Assembly: GCF_900172355.1 (NCBI RefSeq) | Contig: NZ_FWFZ01000027.1 | Location: forward strand, 1-45,484 | Source of the DNA: Roseisalinus antarcticus | GTDB lineage: Bacteria; Pseudomonadota; Alphaproteobacteria; Rhodobacterales; Rhodobacteraceae | Length of the DNA: 45,484 nt | Direction of reading: 5' to 3' | Part shown: positions 25,501 to 33,412 of the stretch, in pieces | How the letters are laid out: every line of letters begins with the position of its first letter | How positions within the stretch are numbered: position 1 is the first letter of the stretch | Translations under genes and position numbers: made by a program | The notes under the pieces: model-generated | Database searches by the model: none | The model's input: only the letters and a program-made list of their open reading frames with translations | What the model was told of the DNA's origin: nothing

Positions 25501-26503
25501 GGCGATCCTGATCGTCGCGGCTGACCAGAAAGGCATTGGTGCGGCTGACACCATTCACGGACCAGGTCGACGGCGTGGTGGTCTTGGCGGTGACCTCGAC
25601 GCCCGGTCGCACCTGGCAATTGCCTGCCCGCAGATCATCGCCGAACCAGGCCACCACTAGCGACACGCTCTCGACTTTCGGTGCCATGGCCTGCAGCCGG
25701 TCCAGCGCCACCACTATGTCGGCGGTATCGGTCAGCGCGTTAAGGTTCTCGGGCTCGGACGACCCGCCGCTGCCCTTTCGGATGCCCTGCGTGGCATAGG
25801 CGAACTCGCCTGAGGCCGGGATCATGGTGACGGCCCTCACGTGCCCCTCCGCCGTGTCCGGATCAGCCAGCGGGCGGAATACCTCGAAACTCAGCTGCGG
25901 AATGCGGTTTCCGTAGTTCCCCAGTGGCAGGTCCTCGAAGACCACATAGGCCGTGCCGCGATAGGCGGGCGTGTTGGCCGCGCCCATCTTCGCTGAAATG
26001 AACGGATCGGCCGCCTGGCTCTCGTCGCCCGGATACCAGCGCCATGTGATCCCGCCGGTATCCAGCAGCTTGCCGTCGGCCCAGATGCGGCCAATGCCAG
26101 TGATCGGCCCCTCGCAGAGAGCCACGGCGAAGCTCGCATAGTAGAAATACTCGGTGGTCTTGACCTTGCCGCCACCCCCGCCGCCCTTGCCGCCACCCTG
26201 CGTAGTGGTCTTGGTTTCCTCGCGGAAATCGGTCGCCCAGACGATGTTGCCACCCATCCGCATGCGGCCATAGAGGCGTGGGATCACCGCACCTTCAGTG
26301 GCCGAGGTGATGCGCAGATTGTCCAGCCGCGCGCCTTCGATCCGCTGGGTGGGTGCCAGTGACGAGATGATCCAGCTGTCCACGACCGAGCCGATGGTGG
26401 AACCGATGAAGCCACCGATGGTCGCGGCGCTGACGCCGAGGATCGCGCCGCCAATGCTGCCGCCAATGGCAGCACCTGCGGCACCGAGAACGAGGGTGGC
26501 CAT
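22535..26503 (-). CDS. GTA-like TIM-barrel baseplate/host-specificity megaprotein
   Basis: 1322 aa, the largest gene here, corresponding to the GTA 'TIM-barrel-like' tail protein that forms the baseplate hub and tail tip. The start is Gly-rich and hydrophobic (VLGAAGAAIGGSIGGAI), followed by VIPRLYGRMRMGGNIVWATDF. The glycoside-hydrolase-like TIM barrel is in the middle, including GIDNYMPLSDW, WFTELGCPAIDRG and WTWDARPYPFF. The C-terminal third has fibronectin-like segments. Probably contacts the cell surface and may degrade envelope sugars. Nine base pairs separate it from the NlpC/P60 gene upstream. Confidence 0.93.
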   Translation of the reverse strand: MATLVLGAAGAAIGGSIGGAILGVSAATIGGFIGSTIGSVVDSWIISSLAPTQRIEGARLDNLRITSATEGAVIPRLYGRMRMGGNIVWATDFREETKTTTQGGGKGGGGGGKVKTTEYFYYASFAVALCEGPITGIGRIWADGKLLDTGGITWRWYPGDESQAADPFISAKMGAANTPAYRGTAYVVFEDLPLGNYGNRIPQLSFEVFRPLADPDTAEGHVRAVTMIPASGEFAYATQGIRKGSGGSSEPENLNALTDTADIVVALDRLQAMAPKVESVSLVVAWFGDDLRAGNCQVRPGVEVTAKTTTPSTWSVNGVSRTNAFLVSRDDQDRPVYGGTPADFAVLQAIQEMKARGLRVTFYPFILMDVPPGNSLPNPYSDNAAETGQPAFPWRGRITCSPATGYAGTVDKTATATTQVAALFGAATPANFSVSVQSVSWTGTPGDWGLRRMVLHYAHLCAAAGGVDAFLIGTEMPGLTTIRSGASTYPAVQAYRDLLADVRSILGPGTRIGYAADWSEYFGHQPGDGSGDVFFHLDPLWADPEIDFVGIDNYMPLSDWRDGFEHADAAEGWPAIYDRSYLQGNIAGGEGFDWFYASAADRSAQVRTPISDGAAAKPWVFRYKDLRAWWSNAHYNRPGGVESGTLTAWTPQSKPIWFTELGCPAIDRGTNQPNVFFDPKSSESFTPHFSRGWRDDAIQRAYLEATYLWWGTPANNPVSSVYGGRMVHVPECAAWTWDARPYPFFPALTDVWTDGANWRLGHWLTGRLGAVSLAALVRHLCVRAGMPEARIDVTGLWGALEGYAIGALESPRASITTLSRHFGFDAVETEGMIRFVMRGRAAVANVMHDDLVAASEGDVLELTRAQETELPQALKWQVARADEDYDAALVEARRITVDTTRIASESFPMAVPPEEAERRCRRALMEAWTGRETAAFRLPPSRLALDPADVVTLAHDGRHIPLRLVSIADAEARGIEAVRQDREAHDLPPGSPRPSSLSKAVVFGAPEVVLLDLPQLTEDQPAHRPLIAAHAVPWPGEMAVFRSPSTDGFELLTTFGGRARIGTLVSDFYAGPTSRFDLGNALVVDLLSGTLESVTDLTLFGGANALAIETASGFWEIVQAGTADLIAPGRYQLTRLLRGQRGTEAAMANPASTGARVVVLDEALASLPIAEADLGLPWNWRIGPASRAVSGETYVAANFTPVGVGLRPFSVAHVEQPWRKPRIPGDLTIRWARRSRALAADSWGAVEVPLIEEVEAYEVEILDGATVKRVLNATTTSAIYTAAQQTTDWGGPLGPGDTLDIRIFQISALIGRGAAKTVTLTF

Positions 26504-26512
26504 GTGGGGATC

Positions 26513-26947
26513 TCAGCGTTGTGGGAACAGGAAGGCGAAGGCGATGCGCCGCCGCCAAGGCGGGGTGATCTGTTCCTCGATCACGCCGAGGCGCTCATAG
26601 GCGTGGAGGAATTGGTCCGGTCCAGTGAGGATCCCGACATGCTTCGCGATGGCGCGGGGCTGCATGCGAAAGAGGACCAGCGCGCCCGAAACAACATCAG
26701 AAGTGGCGATCTCCGGCATCATGCGCCGAGCCCCATCCGCAAGAACCTCGCGCGGGCCGGTCTCGCCCCAGTCGCGGCTGTAGGGCGGGATCGGGAACGG
26801 TTCAGGGCCGACGACCTCACGCCAGACGCCCCGGGCGAGCCCAAGGCAATCGCATCCGACGCCCTTGAGACTGGCTTGGTCGTGATACGGCGTGCCGAGC
26901 CAGGACCGCGCGATGGTTACGACGTATTGAGGATCTACGGCCTTCAA
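26513..26947 (-). CDS. NlpC/P60 cell-wall peptidase (GTA-like)
   Basis: 144 aa. The catalytic Cys34 is in VGCDCLGLARGVW and the His103 in AKHVGIL; the spacing and the start (WLGTPYHDQASLKGVG) match the GTA peptidase component of the tail tip. No ATG is present: the only suitable start is TTG at 26947, overlapping the TGA of the DUF2163 gene, so translation should depend on coupling to the upstream gene. It likely opens peptidoglycan during DNA entry. Confidence 0.92.
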   Translation of the reverse strand: MKAVDPQYVVTIARSWLGTPYHDQASLKGVGCDCLGLARGVWREVVGPEPFPIPPYSRDWGETGPREVLADGARRMMPEIATSDVVSGALVLFRMQPRAIAKHVGILTGPDQFLHAYERLGVIEEQITPPWRRRIAFAFLFPQR

Positions 26948-27828
26948 AGCACCGCCCCCTCATGTCCACCATCCTTGGTGGCGTAGCGGAGAACTGCGTC
27001 CTGGCCGGGGATGTCCGGGAAGCCGCGAAAGTTGACGGTGTTGGCAAACTTCGCCCCACAGGTCTCCATGCGCTTGTCGCAGCCCGCGCGGACAATGAAA
27101 ACGTCGCCTCCGGCAATAGACCGCACGGACGCTTCGAGCAGTGTCAGCACCGCGATGCCGTCTGTCACGTCATGCGCGATGATCTCGGCGCGCCGCCCGG
27201 CATTGGTCCCGCTGGTCCATTCGACGGTACCGAAGGTGAACCAGCCGGAGGAGAAGCCGCCGATGCCCGAGGCGGTGAACGCCCGATCCCGCAGAAGGTC
27301 GAGCACGGTGCCCGAACCTTTGAATGCCGGGCTCTCCAGATCGACGCCGCAGCGCGTATCCCCGAGCCCGGCGTCGCAGGTCGCCTGAAAAGTTCGCCCG
27401 ACCGTTTGGCCCAGCACATGCGCGAGGCTGCGGACCTCGGCAACAAAGGCCAGCCTTCCGCGCCGGATTTGGCCGATGGCACCCCGGCGCATCAGCACGC
27501 GCTGGCCGGTGTCCGCCCAGTTCACCCGCCAGACCTCGACCTCGGCATTATCCCAGCGGCCGTCGAGAATGTCGGTTTCGGTGATCCGGTCGGAGGTCAG
27601 CACACCTTCGGCGTCCTGCGCATCGACCGACAGGTCAGACCCCGATCGCACCTCGGAGGCCGTCAGCCCGCTTTCCGGCTCGAAATCGGTGCCGTCGAAG
27701 CTGAGCGTCCGGTCGTGGTCGGTGAAGCCGAAGGTCACGCTATCCGCGCGGGCAATCCGCCAGCACCAGGACAGCGTCGTCGTGCCCTCGTCCAGATGCG
27801 TTTGCAGATCGGGGTTGATGCTTTTCAT
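26944..27828 (-). CDS. DUF2163 baseplate protein (GTA-like)
   Basis: 294 aa. N-terminal DUF2163 domain with WCWRIARADSVTFGFTDHDR and DFEPESGLTASEV; C-terminal phage-baseplate-associated region with CGAKFANTVNFRGFPDIPG and three more Cys nearby (FQATCDAG, TRCGVD, RAGCDKRMETCG). In GTA this corresponds to a hub/iron-binding baseplate component; the Cys residues may bind a metal here as well. Overlaps its neighbours on both sides by 4 bp. Confidence 0.92.
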   Translation of the reverse strand: MKSINPDLQTHLDEGTTTLSWCWRIARADSVTFGFTDHDRTLSFDGTDFEPESGLTASEVRSGSDLSVDAQDAEGVLTSDRITETDILDGRWDNAEVEVWRVNWADTGQRVLMRRGAIGQIRRGRLAFVAEVRSLAHVLGQTVGRTFQATCDAGLGDTRCGVDLESPAFKGSGTVLDLLRDRAFTASGIGGFSSGWFTFGTVEWTSGTNAGRRAEIIAHDVTDGIAVLTLLEASVRSIAGGDVFIVRAGCDKRMETCGAKFANTVNFRGFPDIPGQDAVLRYATKDGGHEGAVL

Positions 27829-28451
27829 CGGCGGAGTTCCAGAAGTGGAATGGATGTGATCGAACCCAGCCGCTCGAGATCAAGCGTCACGTCGAGCGCA
27901 TCGGTGTCGAAGCGGACGGGTACGTCGAACTCGAAACCTGCGGCGACGGAGACGCCCACCCCTGGTGCGGTATTGAAGGTGACGAGGCCCATCGTGGTAT
28001 CGGCCGACCAGCCTGACGGCTGCTCGACTCCGCTAAGCGCAATGCGCACGGTGCCCGCCACTGGCTTGACGATTGTGCGGGTCCAGGATTGCGCTCCGGA
28101 GGCGTAGCGCTTCACCAGTTGGAAGGCGGTCGTCGTGCCGTCGCCGGCACCAATCGCCTGATCGCTCGGCGATGGCGTCCCCGAGGGCAGGCAGGACTTG
28201 TAGTCGCCCCAGTCCTTGAAACGGAAGCCATACAGCCGCCCGTTTCGTGCTTCAAAGAAGGCAACGACCGCCGCAAGGTCGTCCGCGCGGCGGATACCGT
28301 AGGCGACGTCGTAACGGCGTCGGGAATTGGCCCAGCTGGCGTTGCGCTCCTCATCGCCGGAGGCCAGCTCGACGATCTGTGTGCGACGTTCCGGCCCGCC
28401 GCGAGCGCCCCGGCTGATATTGTCGGGAAACCGGACTTCATGAAACGCCAT
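27825..28451 (-). CDS. DUF2460 distal tail protein (GTA-like)
   Basis: 208 aa from the ATG at 28451, which overlaps the tape-measure stop (TGATG). DUF2460 is clear: FHEVRFPDNISRGARGG, RRRYDVAYGIRRADDLAAVV, FFEARNGRLYGFRFKDWGDY, and LVKRYASG with a final DVTLDLERLGSI. By GTA homology it forms the ring between tail tube and hub. The only alternative start is a GTG one codon upstream. Confidence 0.93.
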   Translation of the reverse strand: MAFHEVRFPDNISRGARGGPERRTQIVELASGDEERNASWANSRRRYDVAYGIRRADDLAAVVAFFEARNGRLYGFRFKDWGDYKSCLPSGTPSPSDQAIGAGDGTTTAFQLVKRYASGAQSWTRTIVKPVAGTVRIALSGVEQPSGWSADTTMGLVTFNTAPGVGVSVAAGFEFDVPVRFDTDALDVTLDLERLGSITSIPLLELRR

Positions 28452-30865
28452 CACATGCCCCTCCGACCCAACGACACGGCGCGGGCGATGTCAGCCGCGA
28501 CCTGCGTGCGCGACTGCCGGAAGCTTTCAGCGTCGCGGGCCATGATGGTGACATTGATTCCACCGCCGCCGTAGCTCTGTGCTTCACGGCGCGACAGCAC
28601 CCGTTCGCCCCGCTGCAGGATCGCTGGGACTTCATCGTGGCGCAGACCGGCAACGCCGCCGGAATGCATCCGGGGCGCTGCCGCGAACGCCATGGCTGGA
28701 ACCATTCGGCCTGGCGAAGAGGCGCCGACCATGCCGCCCGCATGCAGGATGTTCGCGAAGATACCACCCGCGCCGCCAAGCGCGCCGGAAAGCGCATTGG
28801 CGATCGGTCCCAGGATGAACCGCCGCGCCGCCAGCTTCGCAAGGTCGGCCAGCAGCGAGGTGACCAGATCGCGAAAATCCAGCTTGCCGGTCTTCACGAA
28901 GTCTCCAACCGCGTTCTCTGCCGACTGAAACGCGCCAACCAGCGCCTGGCCGATATCGCCGCCGATATCCCGGGCCTTGCTGGCATAGTCGCTGAGCGCT
29001 GCGGTGACCGCCTGCCAGCCGGTGACGGCGGCCTCGCTATTGGGTTCGGCGGCAGTGGCAGCAGCCCCGGCCGCAGCACCGGCACCCGTAGCCGCACGTC
29101 CAGCATCGCCAAGGGCTGTCTCCAAACGCTCAGCCGCGCCAGTCGCCTCGGTCAGCGCGTCTGCGCCAACCTCATTGCTGCCCTGCACGGCGTCACGCAG
29201 GGCCTGCCAGCTGGCGAGCGGCGCACGCGCGCCCTCGGCCAGGTCGCGTGCAGCCCCGCGATAGGTGTTGGCTGTTGCAAGTGCGGTGTTGGCCGCCTCG
29301 GTGAGCCCGAGGTCGGGGGCTGTGAGCGGGTTGTTCTCGAAAGCCCGGTCAAAAGCAGTCTGCGCAGCCGTGGTCGCAGCCGTCGCGGCACCCTCGAATC
29401 GGTTCTCGATCTGAGCCAGCTCAAGATCGGGGATGATCGAGATGCGCCGCTCCGACCCGAGCGCTTCCAGCCCCTGGTTGATACCGCCAATGAAGCCGTT
29501 GATGCGCGAGACGACGCCGTTCAGCATTGCCTCGACACCATCGATCAGGCTGTTGGCCGCCTGAAACGCCAGGTCGCCAATGGCGGCTGGCAGCATGCCC
29601 CAGATTGCCTTGATCGCCTCATAGGCCCCCTCAAAAGTGTTCGCCGCCGTGTTGCCAAAGGCCACGACGCTCTCGATAGCGCTCTGCATGCCGGAGGCGG
29701 CATCGGCCTTCAGATCGAAGAACATCGCCGTGGCCGCAGCGCCCGCCGCCGCAGCCCCCATCTTGATGCGATCCCAGACCTCGACGGCGAGGTCCTTCAG
29801 GAGCGACATTGCCTCGCCAAATCCACCCGCGCCCGACACGAGGCGGGTGAACTGGTAGACGAGATCACCTGCACCGACGATCAATGCCCCGATGCCGGTG
29901 CGGATCAGCGCGCCGCGCAACAGGACCAGCGCAGTGGCGAGACCGCGCACCGACAAGGCCGCCACGGCCATCCCAGCGACCCAACGCCCCGCAAGAAAAC
30001 CCACAAACGTGGCGGCATAAGTGGTCAATCGGCCGATGTTGTCGAATAGGCCCCGGATCGCGATGCCGAGTGGCCCGGTGCGGCTGGCCACGGCCGCCAT
30101 CGCGTTCGCGACCGCTTCCAGCGCGGGTGCTGCTGCGACAGCCAGTTGGTTCGACAGGCCACGCCAGATCAGCCCGAGCCGGGAGATCGCATCATTGGTG
30201 CGTTCGATCTGGTCGGCGTCTTGCTCGGAGACAACGACACCGAAGGCGAGGACGTCCTCGGTCGCTTGGCGCAGCGTCGCGGTGTCGATGCGCGACATAG
30301 CGATGGAGCCTTCCTCGCCAAAGAGCTGACCGGCGACAGCGGCACGCTCGGCGACCGGCACGAACTCCTCAATGGCGGCGTTGATCGCCCCCACCCGCTG
30401 ATCCAGCGGCAGGGCGATCAGCTCGGTGGCCGAGAGCCCGAGCCGATCCAGCGCGTCGGCAGCAGGTCCCGTCCCGGCGGCCGCCTGGCTGAGCCGTCGA
30501 GTCAGATCCTTGGTCGCCTGCTCAATCCCGGAGATGGAGACACCCGCCAACTCACCCGCCCGCTCCAACGTCTGGATCGAGGCGACCGTGGTCCCGAGAG
30601 ACTGAGCCAGTTTGGCCTGCGCGTCGACGGTCTGCAGCCCGGATCGGACCATCGCCACGCCAGCAGCAGCAGCAGCGGCCACGGCGGCAGCGGCGGCCAC
30701 TGTGACACGGCGGGAAAACGCCGCGAGCCGTGTATTGGCCGCTTCCATCTCCCGGCTAAGGCGGCCGAAGCCGCGCGCCCCGGCTTCGCCCACGCCTTCC
30801 AGCTCGGCACGCACCTGTCGGCCGCCGACTGCGGCAAGTCGGACAGAAACGCGCTTTTCAGCCAT
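28451..30865 (-). CDS. Tail tape measure protein
   Basis: 804 aa. It sets tail length and aids DNA injection. The N-terminal half is an Ala-rich helical protein (coiled coil and repeated Gln/Ala stretches) with a central hydrophobic region around 280-325. The C-terminal end has the lambda gpH/tape-measure C-terminal motif FRDLVTSLLADLAKLAARRFILGPIANAL and then a Gly/His-rich tail (GGMVGASSPGRMVPA, GGVAGLRHDEVPAILQRGERVL). That motif is where tail-assembly chaperones bind. Starts 8 bp before the end of the frameshifted chaperone extension and overlaps the DUF2460 gene by one base. Confidence 0.92.
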   Translation of the reverse strand: MAEKRVSVRLAAVGGRQVRAELEGVGEAGARGFGRLSREMEAANTRLAAFSRRVTVAAAAAVAAAAAAGVAMVRSGLQTVDAQAKLAQSLGTTVASIQTLERAGELAGVSISGIEQATKDLTRRLSQAAAGTGPAADALDRLGLSATELIALPLDQRVGAINAAIEEFVPVAERAAVAGQLFGEEGSIAMSRIDTATLRQATEDVLAFGVVVSEQDADQIERTNDAISRLGLIWRGLSNQLAVAAAPALEAVANAMAAVASRTGPLGIAIRGLFDNIGRLTTYAATFVGFLAGRWVAGMAVAALSVRGLATALVLLRGALIRTGIGALIVGAGDLVYQFTRLVSGAGGFGEAMSLLKDLAVEVWDRIKMGAAAAGAAATAMFFDLKADAASGMQSAIESVVAFGNTAANTFEGAYEAIKAIWGMLPAAIGDLAFQAANSLIDGVEAMLNGVVSRINGFIGGINQGLEALGSERRISIIPDLELAQIENRFEGAATAATTAAQTAFDRAFENNPLTAPDLGLTEAANTALATANTYRGAARDLAEGARAPLASWQALRDAVQGSNEVGADALTEATGAAERLETALGDAGRAATGAGAAAGAAATAAEPNSEAAVTGWQAVTAALSDYASKARDIGGDIGQALVGAFQSAENAVGDFVKTGKLDFRDLVTSLLADLAKLAARRFILGPIANALSGALGGAGGIFANILHAGGMVGASSPGRMVPAMAFAAAPRMHSGGVAGLRHDEVPAILQRGERVLSRREAQSYGGGGINVTIMARDAESFRQSRTQVAADIARAVSLGRRGM

Positions 30866-31522
30866 GGGAATGATCCATCTGTTCGTTGAGTTTGGCGACC
30901 ATCACCGCTTCGATGACGGGCAGCAGTTCAGCCATGGCCAGAGGCGGGATGCCGAGGGCTTCACCGAGTGCCAGTGCCGCCGACATGTCCCATCCGATCA
31001 CCGCGCCCGGCAGCACGCGGAGCTGGCCGCCGAGACGACCGACCAGGTCCCAGACCTGCCAGCCTTCAAAGGTGGTGGGTCGGTTCAGCCGCGCGGGGCA
31101 GTCTTGGCAGGCTTGCGTGCATGCGTCGCAGTATCGCTCGCCCCCGCCGAAGGACCATTCGGCAAGGGCGCGGAGACGTTTTTTTCCTGGTCCAGCAGCA
31201 GGCCTTTGGAGACGAAGGTCAGCTGGAAGGCTTCGAAGATCGGCCAGACATCGAGCAACGCGTCGATGGCGTCCGGGCTGGGGACAATCACGTTGCCATC
31301 GGCATCACCGATGCCCTCCCAGGACAGGACTGCCCGCCGCGCCAGCGCCTTGGCGAAGGCAACGGCGCGTTCCTCGTCGGAAGCGTCTACCGGGACCGCC
31401 TCGACAGCCGCATCGCTGCGCGTTGCAACCATCAGCGCCGTGGTCAGCGGGCGCAGCTGCAGCCGGACGCCCGGCGCGAGATCATACCAGCGGGGTGCAT
31501 TCGTCAGATCGAGCGTCAGCAT
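30858..31522 (-). CDS. Predicted -1 frameshift fusion: GT-like tail chaperone
   Basis: If ribosomes slip back by one base at the heptamer at 31178-31184, the 115 codons before it are joined to 106 more, giving about 221 aa. The new part reads RLRALAEWSFGGGERYCDAC, then TQACQDCPARLNRPTTFEGW, QVWDLVGRLGGQLRVLPGAV and LGEALGIPPLAMAELLPVIE. It carries a Cys-x2-Cys-x3-Cys-x2-Cys motif and lacks a good start codon of its own upstream of the Cys cluster. It stops at 30858-30860, 8 bp into the tape-measure gene. This is the arrangement of the G/GT tail chaperones of long-tailed phages. Confidence 0.7.
31085..31522 (-). CDS. Tail assembly chaperone, G-like (zero-frame product)
   Basis: 145 aa. It starts MLTLDLTNAPRWYDL, then VRLQLRPLTTALMVATRSDAAV, DASDEERAVAFAKALARRAV and IDALLDVWPIFEAFQLTFV. 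Position between tail tube and tape measure identifies it as the G-like chaperone. Its ATG overlaps the tail-tube stop by one base. At codons 113-115 (E-K-N) it reads through A AAA AAC. In the zero frame it ends shortly after in a low-complexity tail (SDTATHARKPAKTAPRG); in the -1 frame a long cysteine-bearing extension follows. Both products are probably made. Confidence 0.8.
   Translation of the reverse strand: MLTLDLTNAPRWYDLAPGVRLQLRPLTTALMVATRSDAAVEAVPVDASDEERAVAFAKALARRAVLSWEGIGDADGNVIVPSPDAIDALLDVWPIFEAFQLTFVSKGLLLDQEKNVSAPLPNGPSAGASDTATHARKPAKTAPRG
31178..31184 (-). promoter_or_regulatory. Programmed -1 ribosomal frameshift site (A AAA AAC)
   Basis: On the minus strand the chaperone gene reads GAA AAA AAC at codons 113-115, so A AAA AAC lies in the correct phase for tandem -1 slippage. 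This is one of the best known slippery heptamers. Downstream GC-rich sequence could form a stimulating stem-loop; I did not model it. The -1 frame is open for 106 codons and looks protein-like, which supports use of the site. Confidence 0.75.
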
Positions 31523-32460
31523 CAGTAAATCTCCACATCATTCACAAGGGTTGCGGTGCACATCCGGCCGACCGTGCTGTCGCGTGCGGCCTGCCAGTCG
31601 AAGGTCGCCTGCACGCCCTGCGGACCGGAAATTTCGATCCGGGGGCGCGGTAGGTAGACGGCGTGCACGGTGAAGGTGAAGCTTTCGCCAGACGGCAGCA
31701 CATAGGCGAACTCCAACTCGCAGGGATCGCCGTTGATCGCCTGCGTTACCAGCGTCTGGTCGGCGAAACGGACCTCGATAGAGCCGGTCAGCGCAGCGAT
31801 TGACGGGTCGGCCCCATCAATGCGGCCGTCTGAGCGGATGGTCTCGATCCGGTCGAGGTTGTTGGCATATGTGATGTCGGCTGAAACCACGTTGCCGAGG
31901 GCGGTGCCGTTTCGCGTGATCGCCCCATTGAAATGGCCGAAGCGCTGCAATTCGAGAGCGGCTGGCGTGCCTGCGCTGGTGGTCGTAGCGGTGGTCTCGC
32001 CCTGCGCCACAAGCCGGGCCGTTGCCGTCAGCAGGCCAGATCGCTGCATTTGCCAGTTGATCTGGTCGAGCACGCATCCGGAATACATCGCAAAACGCGG
32101 GACCTCAGGCATGCCGGTCTCGATGGACATGCTGGGCAGCGTCCAGCTTCCTGACTGGAACTCGTGCGTCCAGGGACCGGTGCCGGTCGTGGTCGGGTCG
32201 CCAAAGGCCGCCTTCAGCCAGAACCCGAAGGCCTCGGCGTCGAGCGGGACCACGACGTCGCCGTCCGCCGTCACCGCATCCTTGATCGGGGCGAGCGGGT
32301 CTCGGCCGTAGCCCAGCAGTTCCGAGTTCAGCAGCGGCTGCTCCGCGCCGAGCGACGTGCTGGCGAAGGGCATTTTCGTGAAGCCACCCACCGGTGGCGT
32401 TCCATAATTCGTCTCGAACGCAAGCGCCATCTGCGCCCGCGCCCCTTGGGCTCGTGCCAT
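31522..32460 (-). CDS. Major tail tube protein
   Basis: 312 aa. Starts MARAQGARAQMALAFETNYG, then GYGRDPLAPIKDAVTADGDV and FGFWLKAAFGDP, a pattern shared by tail-tube proteins of this phage group. Later DITYANNLDRIETIRSDGRIDG and SGESFTFTVHAVYLPRPRIEI. Located between the head-tail joining genes and the chaperone gene, as expected. It builds the tube through which DNA is delivered. Confidence 0.88.
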   Translation of the reverse strand: MARAQGARAQMALAFETNYGTPPVGGFTKMPFASTSLGAEQPLLNSELLGYGRDPLAPIKDAVTADGDVVVPLDAEAFGFWLKAAFGDPTTTGTGPWTHEFQSGSWTLPSMSIETGMPEVPRFAMYSGCVLDQINWQMQRSGLLTATARLVAQGETTATTTSAGTPAALELQRFGHFNGAITRNGTALGNVVSADITYANNLDRIETIRSDGRIDGADPSIAALTGSIEVRFADQTLVTQAINGDPCELEFAYVLPSGESFTFTVHAVYLPRPRIEISGPQGVQATFDWQAARDSTVGRMCTATLVNDVEIY

Positions 32461-32484
32461 CGTGTTCTCCTCAGGTTGTGGGGA

Positions 32485-32904
32485 TCAGGCCAGCGGATCG
32501 GCCGTTGAATAGTGCAGCACCACCGGAATGACGGCCGCCTTCAGGCTGGCCGCCCCCTCTACGGGCAAATCAACTGGCCGTGGCGCTTCGGCTTCGATCC
32601 AGTCACAGAGCCCGCTCAGCGTGCGGTCAGCGGCAATTGCTGCCCCAATAATAGCGGTCAGCGTATCGAAGGAGGCGTCACGGTCGGTGCCTCGAACGAC
32701 AGCTTCGATCTCAGCGCGGTGCTGGTAATGATAGCGCAGCGGCGAGAGCGTGACTTCGGGCTCCCCCGGCTCGCCATCGCGCAGGATAAGCAGGCCAACG
32801 GCAGGCACGCGTTCGGGCAGCACCTCACCACGCAGGGCCGTGGCGGGCAGCGCCGAAAGCCGCGCGTGCAGCGCGGTGAGGATGGTTTCGCGAGGGGTGG
32901 GCAT
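32485..32904 (-). CDS. Tail terminator/completion-like protein
   Basis: 139 aa, MPTPRETILTALHARLSALPATALRGEVLPERVPA, then LRYHYQHRAEIEAVVRGTDR and ALKAAVIPVVLHYSTADPLA. Size and position between the DUF6441 gene and the tail tube fit the protein that caps the tail tube and joins it to the head (lambda gpU-like). Assigned from position and general features, not from a diagnostic motif. Confidence 0.65.
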   Translation of the reverse strand: MPTPRETILTALHARLSALPATALRGEVLPERVPAVGLLILRDGEPGEPEVTLSPLRYHYQHRAEIEAVVRGTDRDASFDTLTAIIGAAIAADRTLSGLCDWIEAEAPRPVDLPVEGAASLKAAVIPVVLHYSTADPLA

Positions 32905-33036
32905 TGTCGGTGGCCTCGAATCCTCGCCCGCGTTATCAAGACGCAGGCGTTATTACTGATCGTGCAGGGGGACTTGTGCTGGATCAGTCATCTTCATGGT
33001 TTCTCATGGTAGGTGATCACACACAGGAGAACCTAC

Positions 33037-33351
33037 ATGCAGTTTCAATTTAACACCGATGCCAATATCCAAGGCGATGACCGCCTGGCCGAAGTTGCTG
33101 AAACGGTTGTCACATCGGCGCTAGGGCATCTGACTGATCGTCTATCGCGCATCGAGGTGCACTTGGTCGATGTGAACGGCGCCAAGGGCGGGGCTGACGA
33201 CATTCACTGCACCATCGAAGCACGTCCCGAGGGAATGCAGCCGCAGACCGTCACCCACAGTGATGCGAATGTAGACGCAGCCCTGCGCGGCGCATCGAAA
33301 AAAATCCGCGCGTTGCTGGACAGCGAATTCGGCAAGCTCGGACGCCGATAG
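33037..33351 (+). CDS. HPF/RaiA-like ribosome-associated protein, opposite-strand cargo
   Basis: 104 aa, starting MQFQFNTDANIQGDDRLAEV, with SRIEVHLVDVNGAKGGADD, HCTIEARPEGMQPQTVTHSD and DAALRGASKKIRALLDSEFG. This is the beta-alpha fold of hibernation-promoting-factor-like proteins that bind the 30S subunit. A strong AGGAGA site at 33025-33030 precedes the ATG. The gene runs opposite to all neighbouring phage genes, is more AT-rich, and sits between intact DUF6441 and tail-completion genes. It is therefore a moron (lysogenic cargo) rather than a structural gene. It could slow translation in stressed lysogens. Confidence 0.85.
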   Translation: MQFQFNTDANIQGDDRLAEVAETVVTSALGHLTDRLSRIEVHLVDVNGAKGGADDIHCTIEARPEGMQPQTVTHSDANVDAALRGASKKIRALLDSEFGKLGRR

Positions 33352-33412
33352 GGCTCACCGATGACGTGGGCAATCGTAAAGCGCTGAGAACTCTCAGCAT
33401 CGTTGTCACCAA

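Noticed and set aside
25127-25660. Plus-strand open frames opposite the TIM-barrel gene
   Set aside because: Shadows of a strongly supported minus-strand gene.
28637-30049. 470-codon plus-strand frame opposite the tape measure gene
   Set aside because: Antisense to a clear tape measure protein; low complexity Arg-rich sequence typical of GC-rich shadows.
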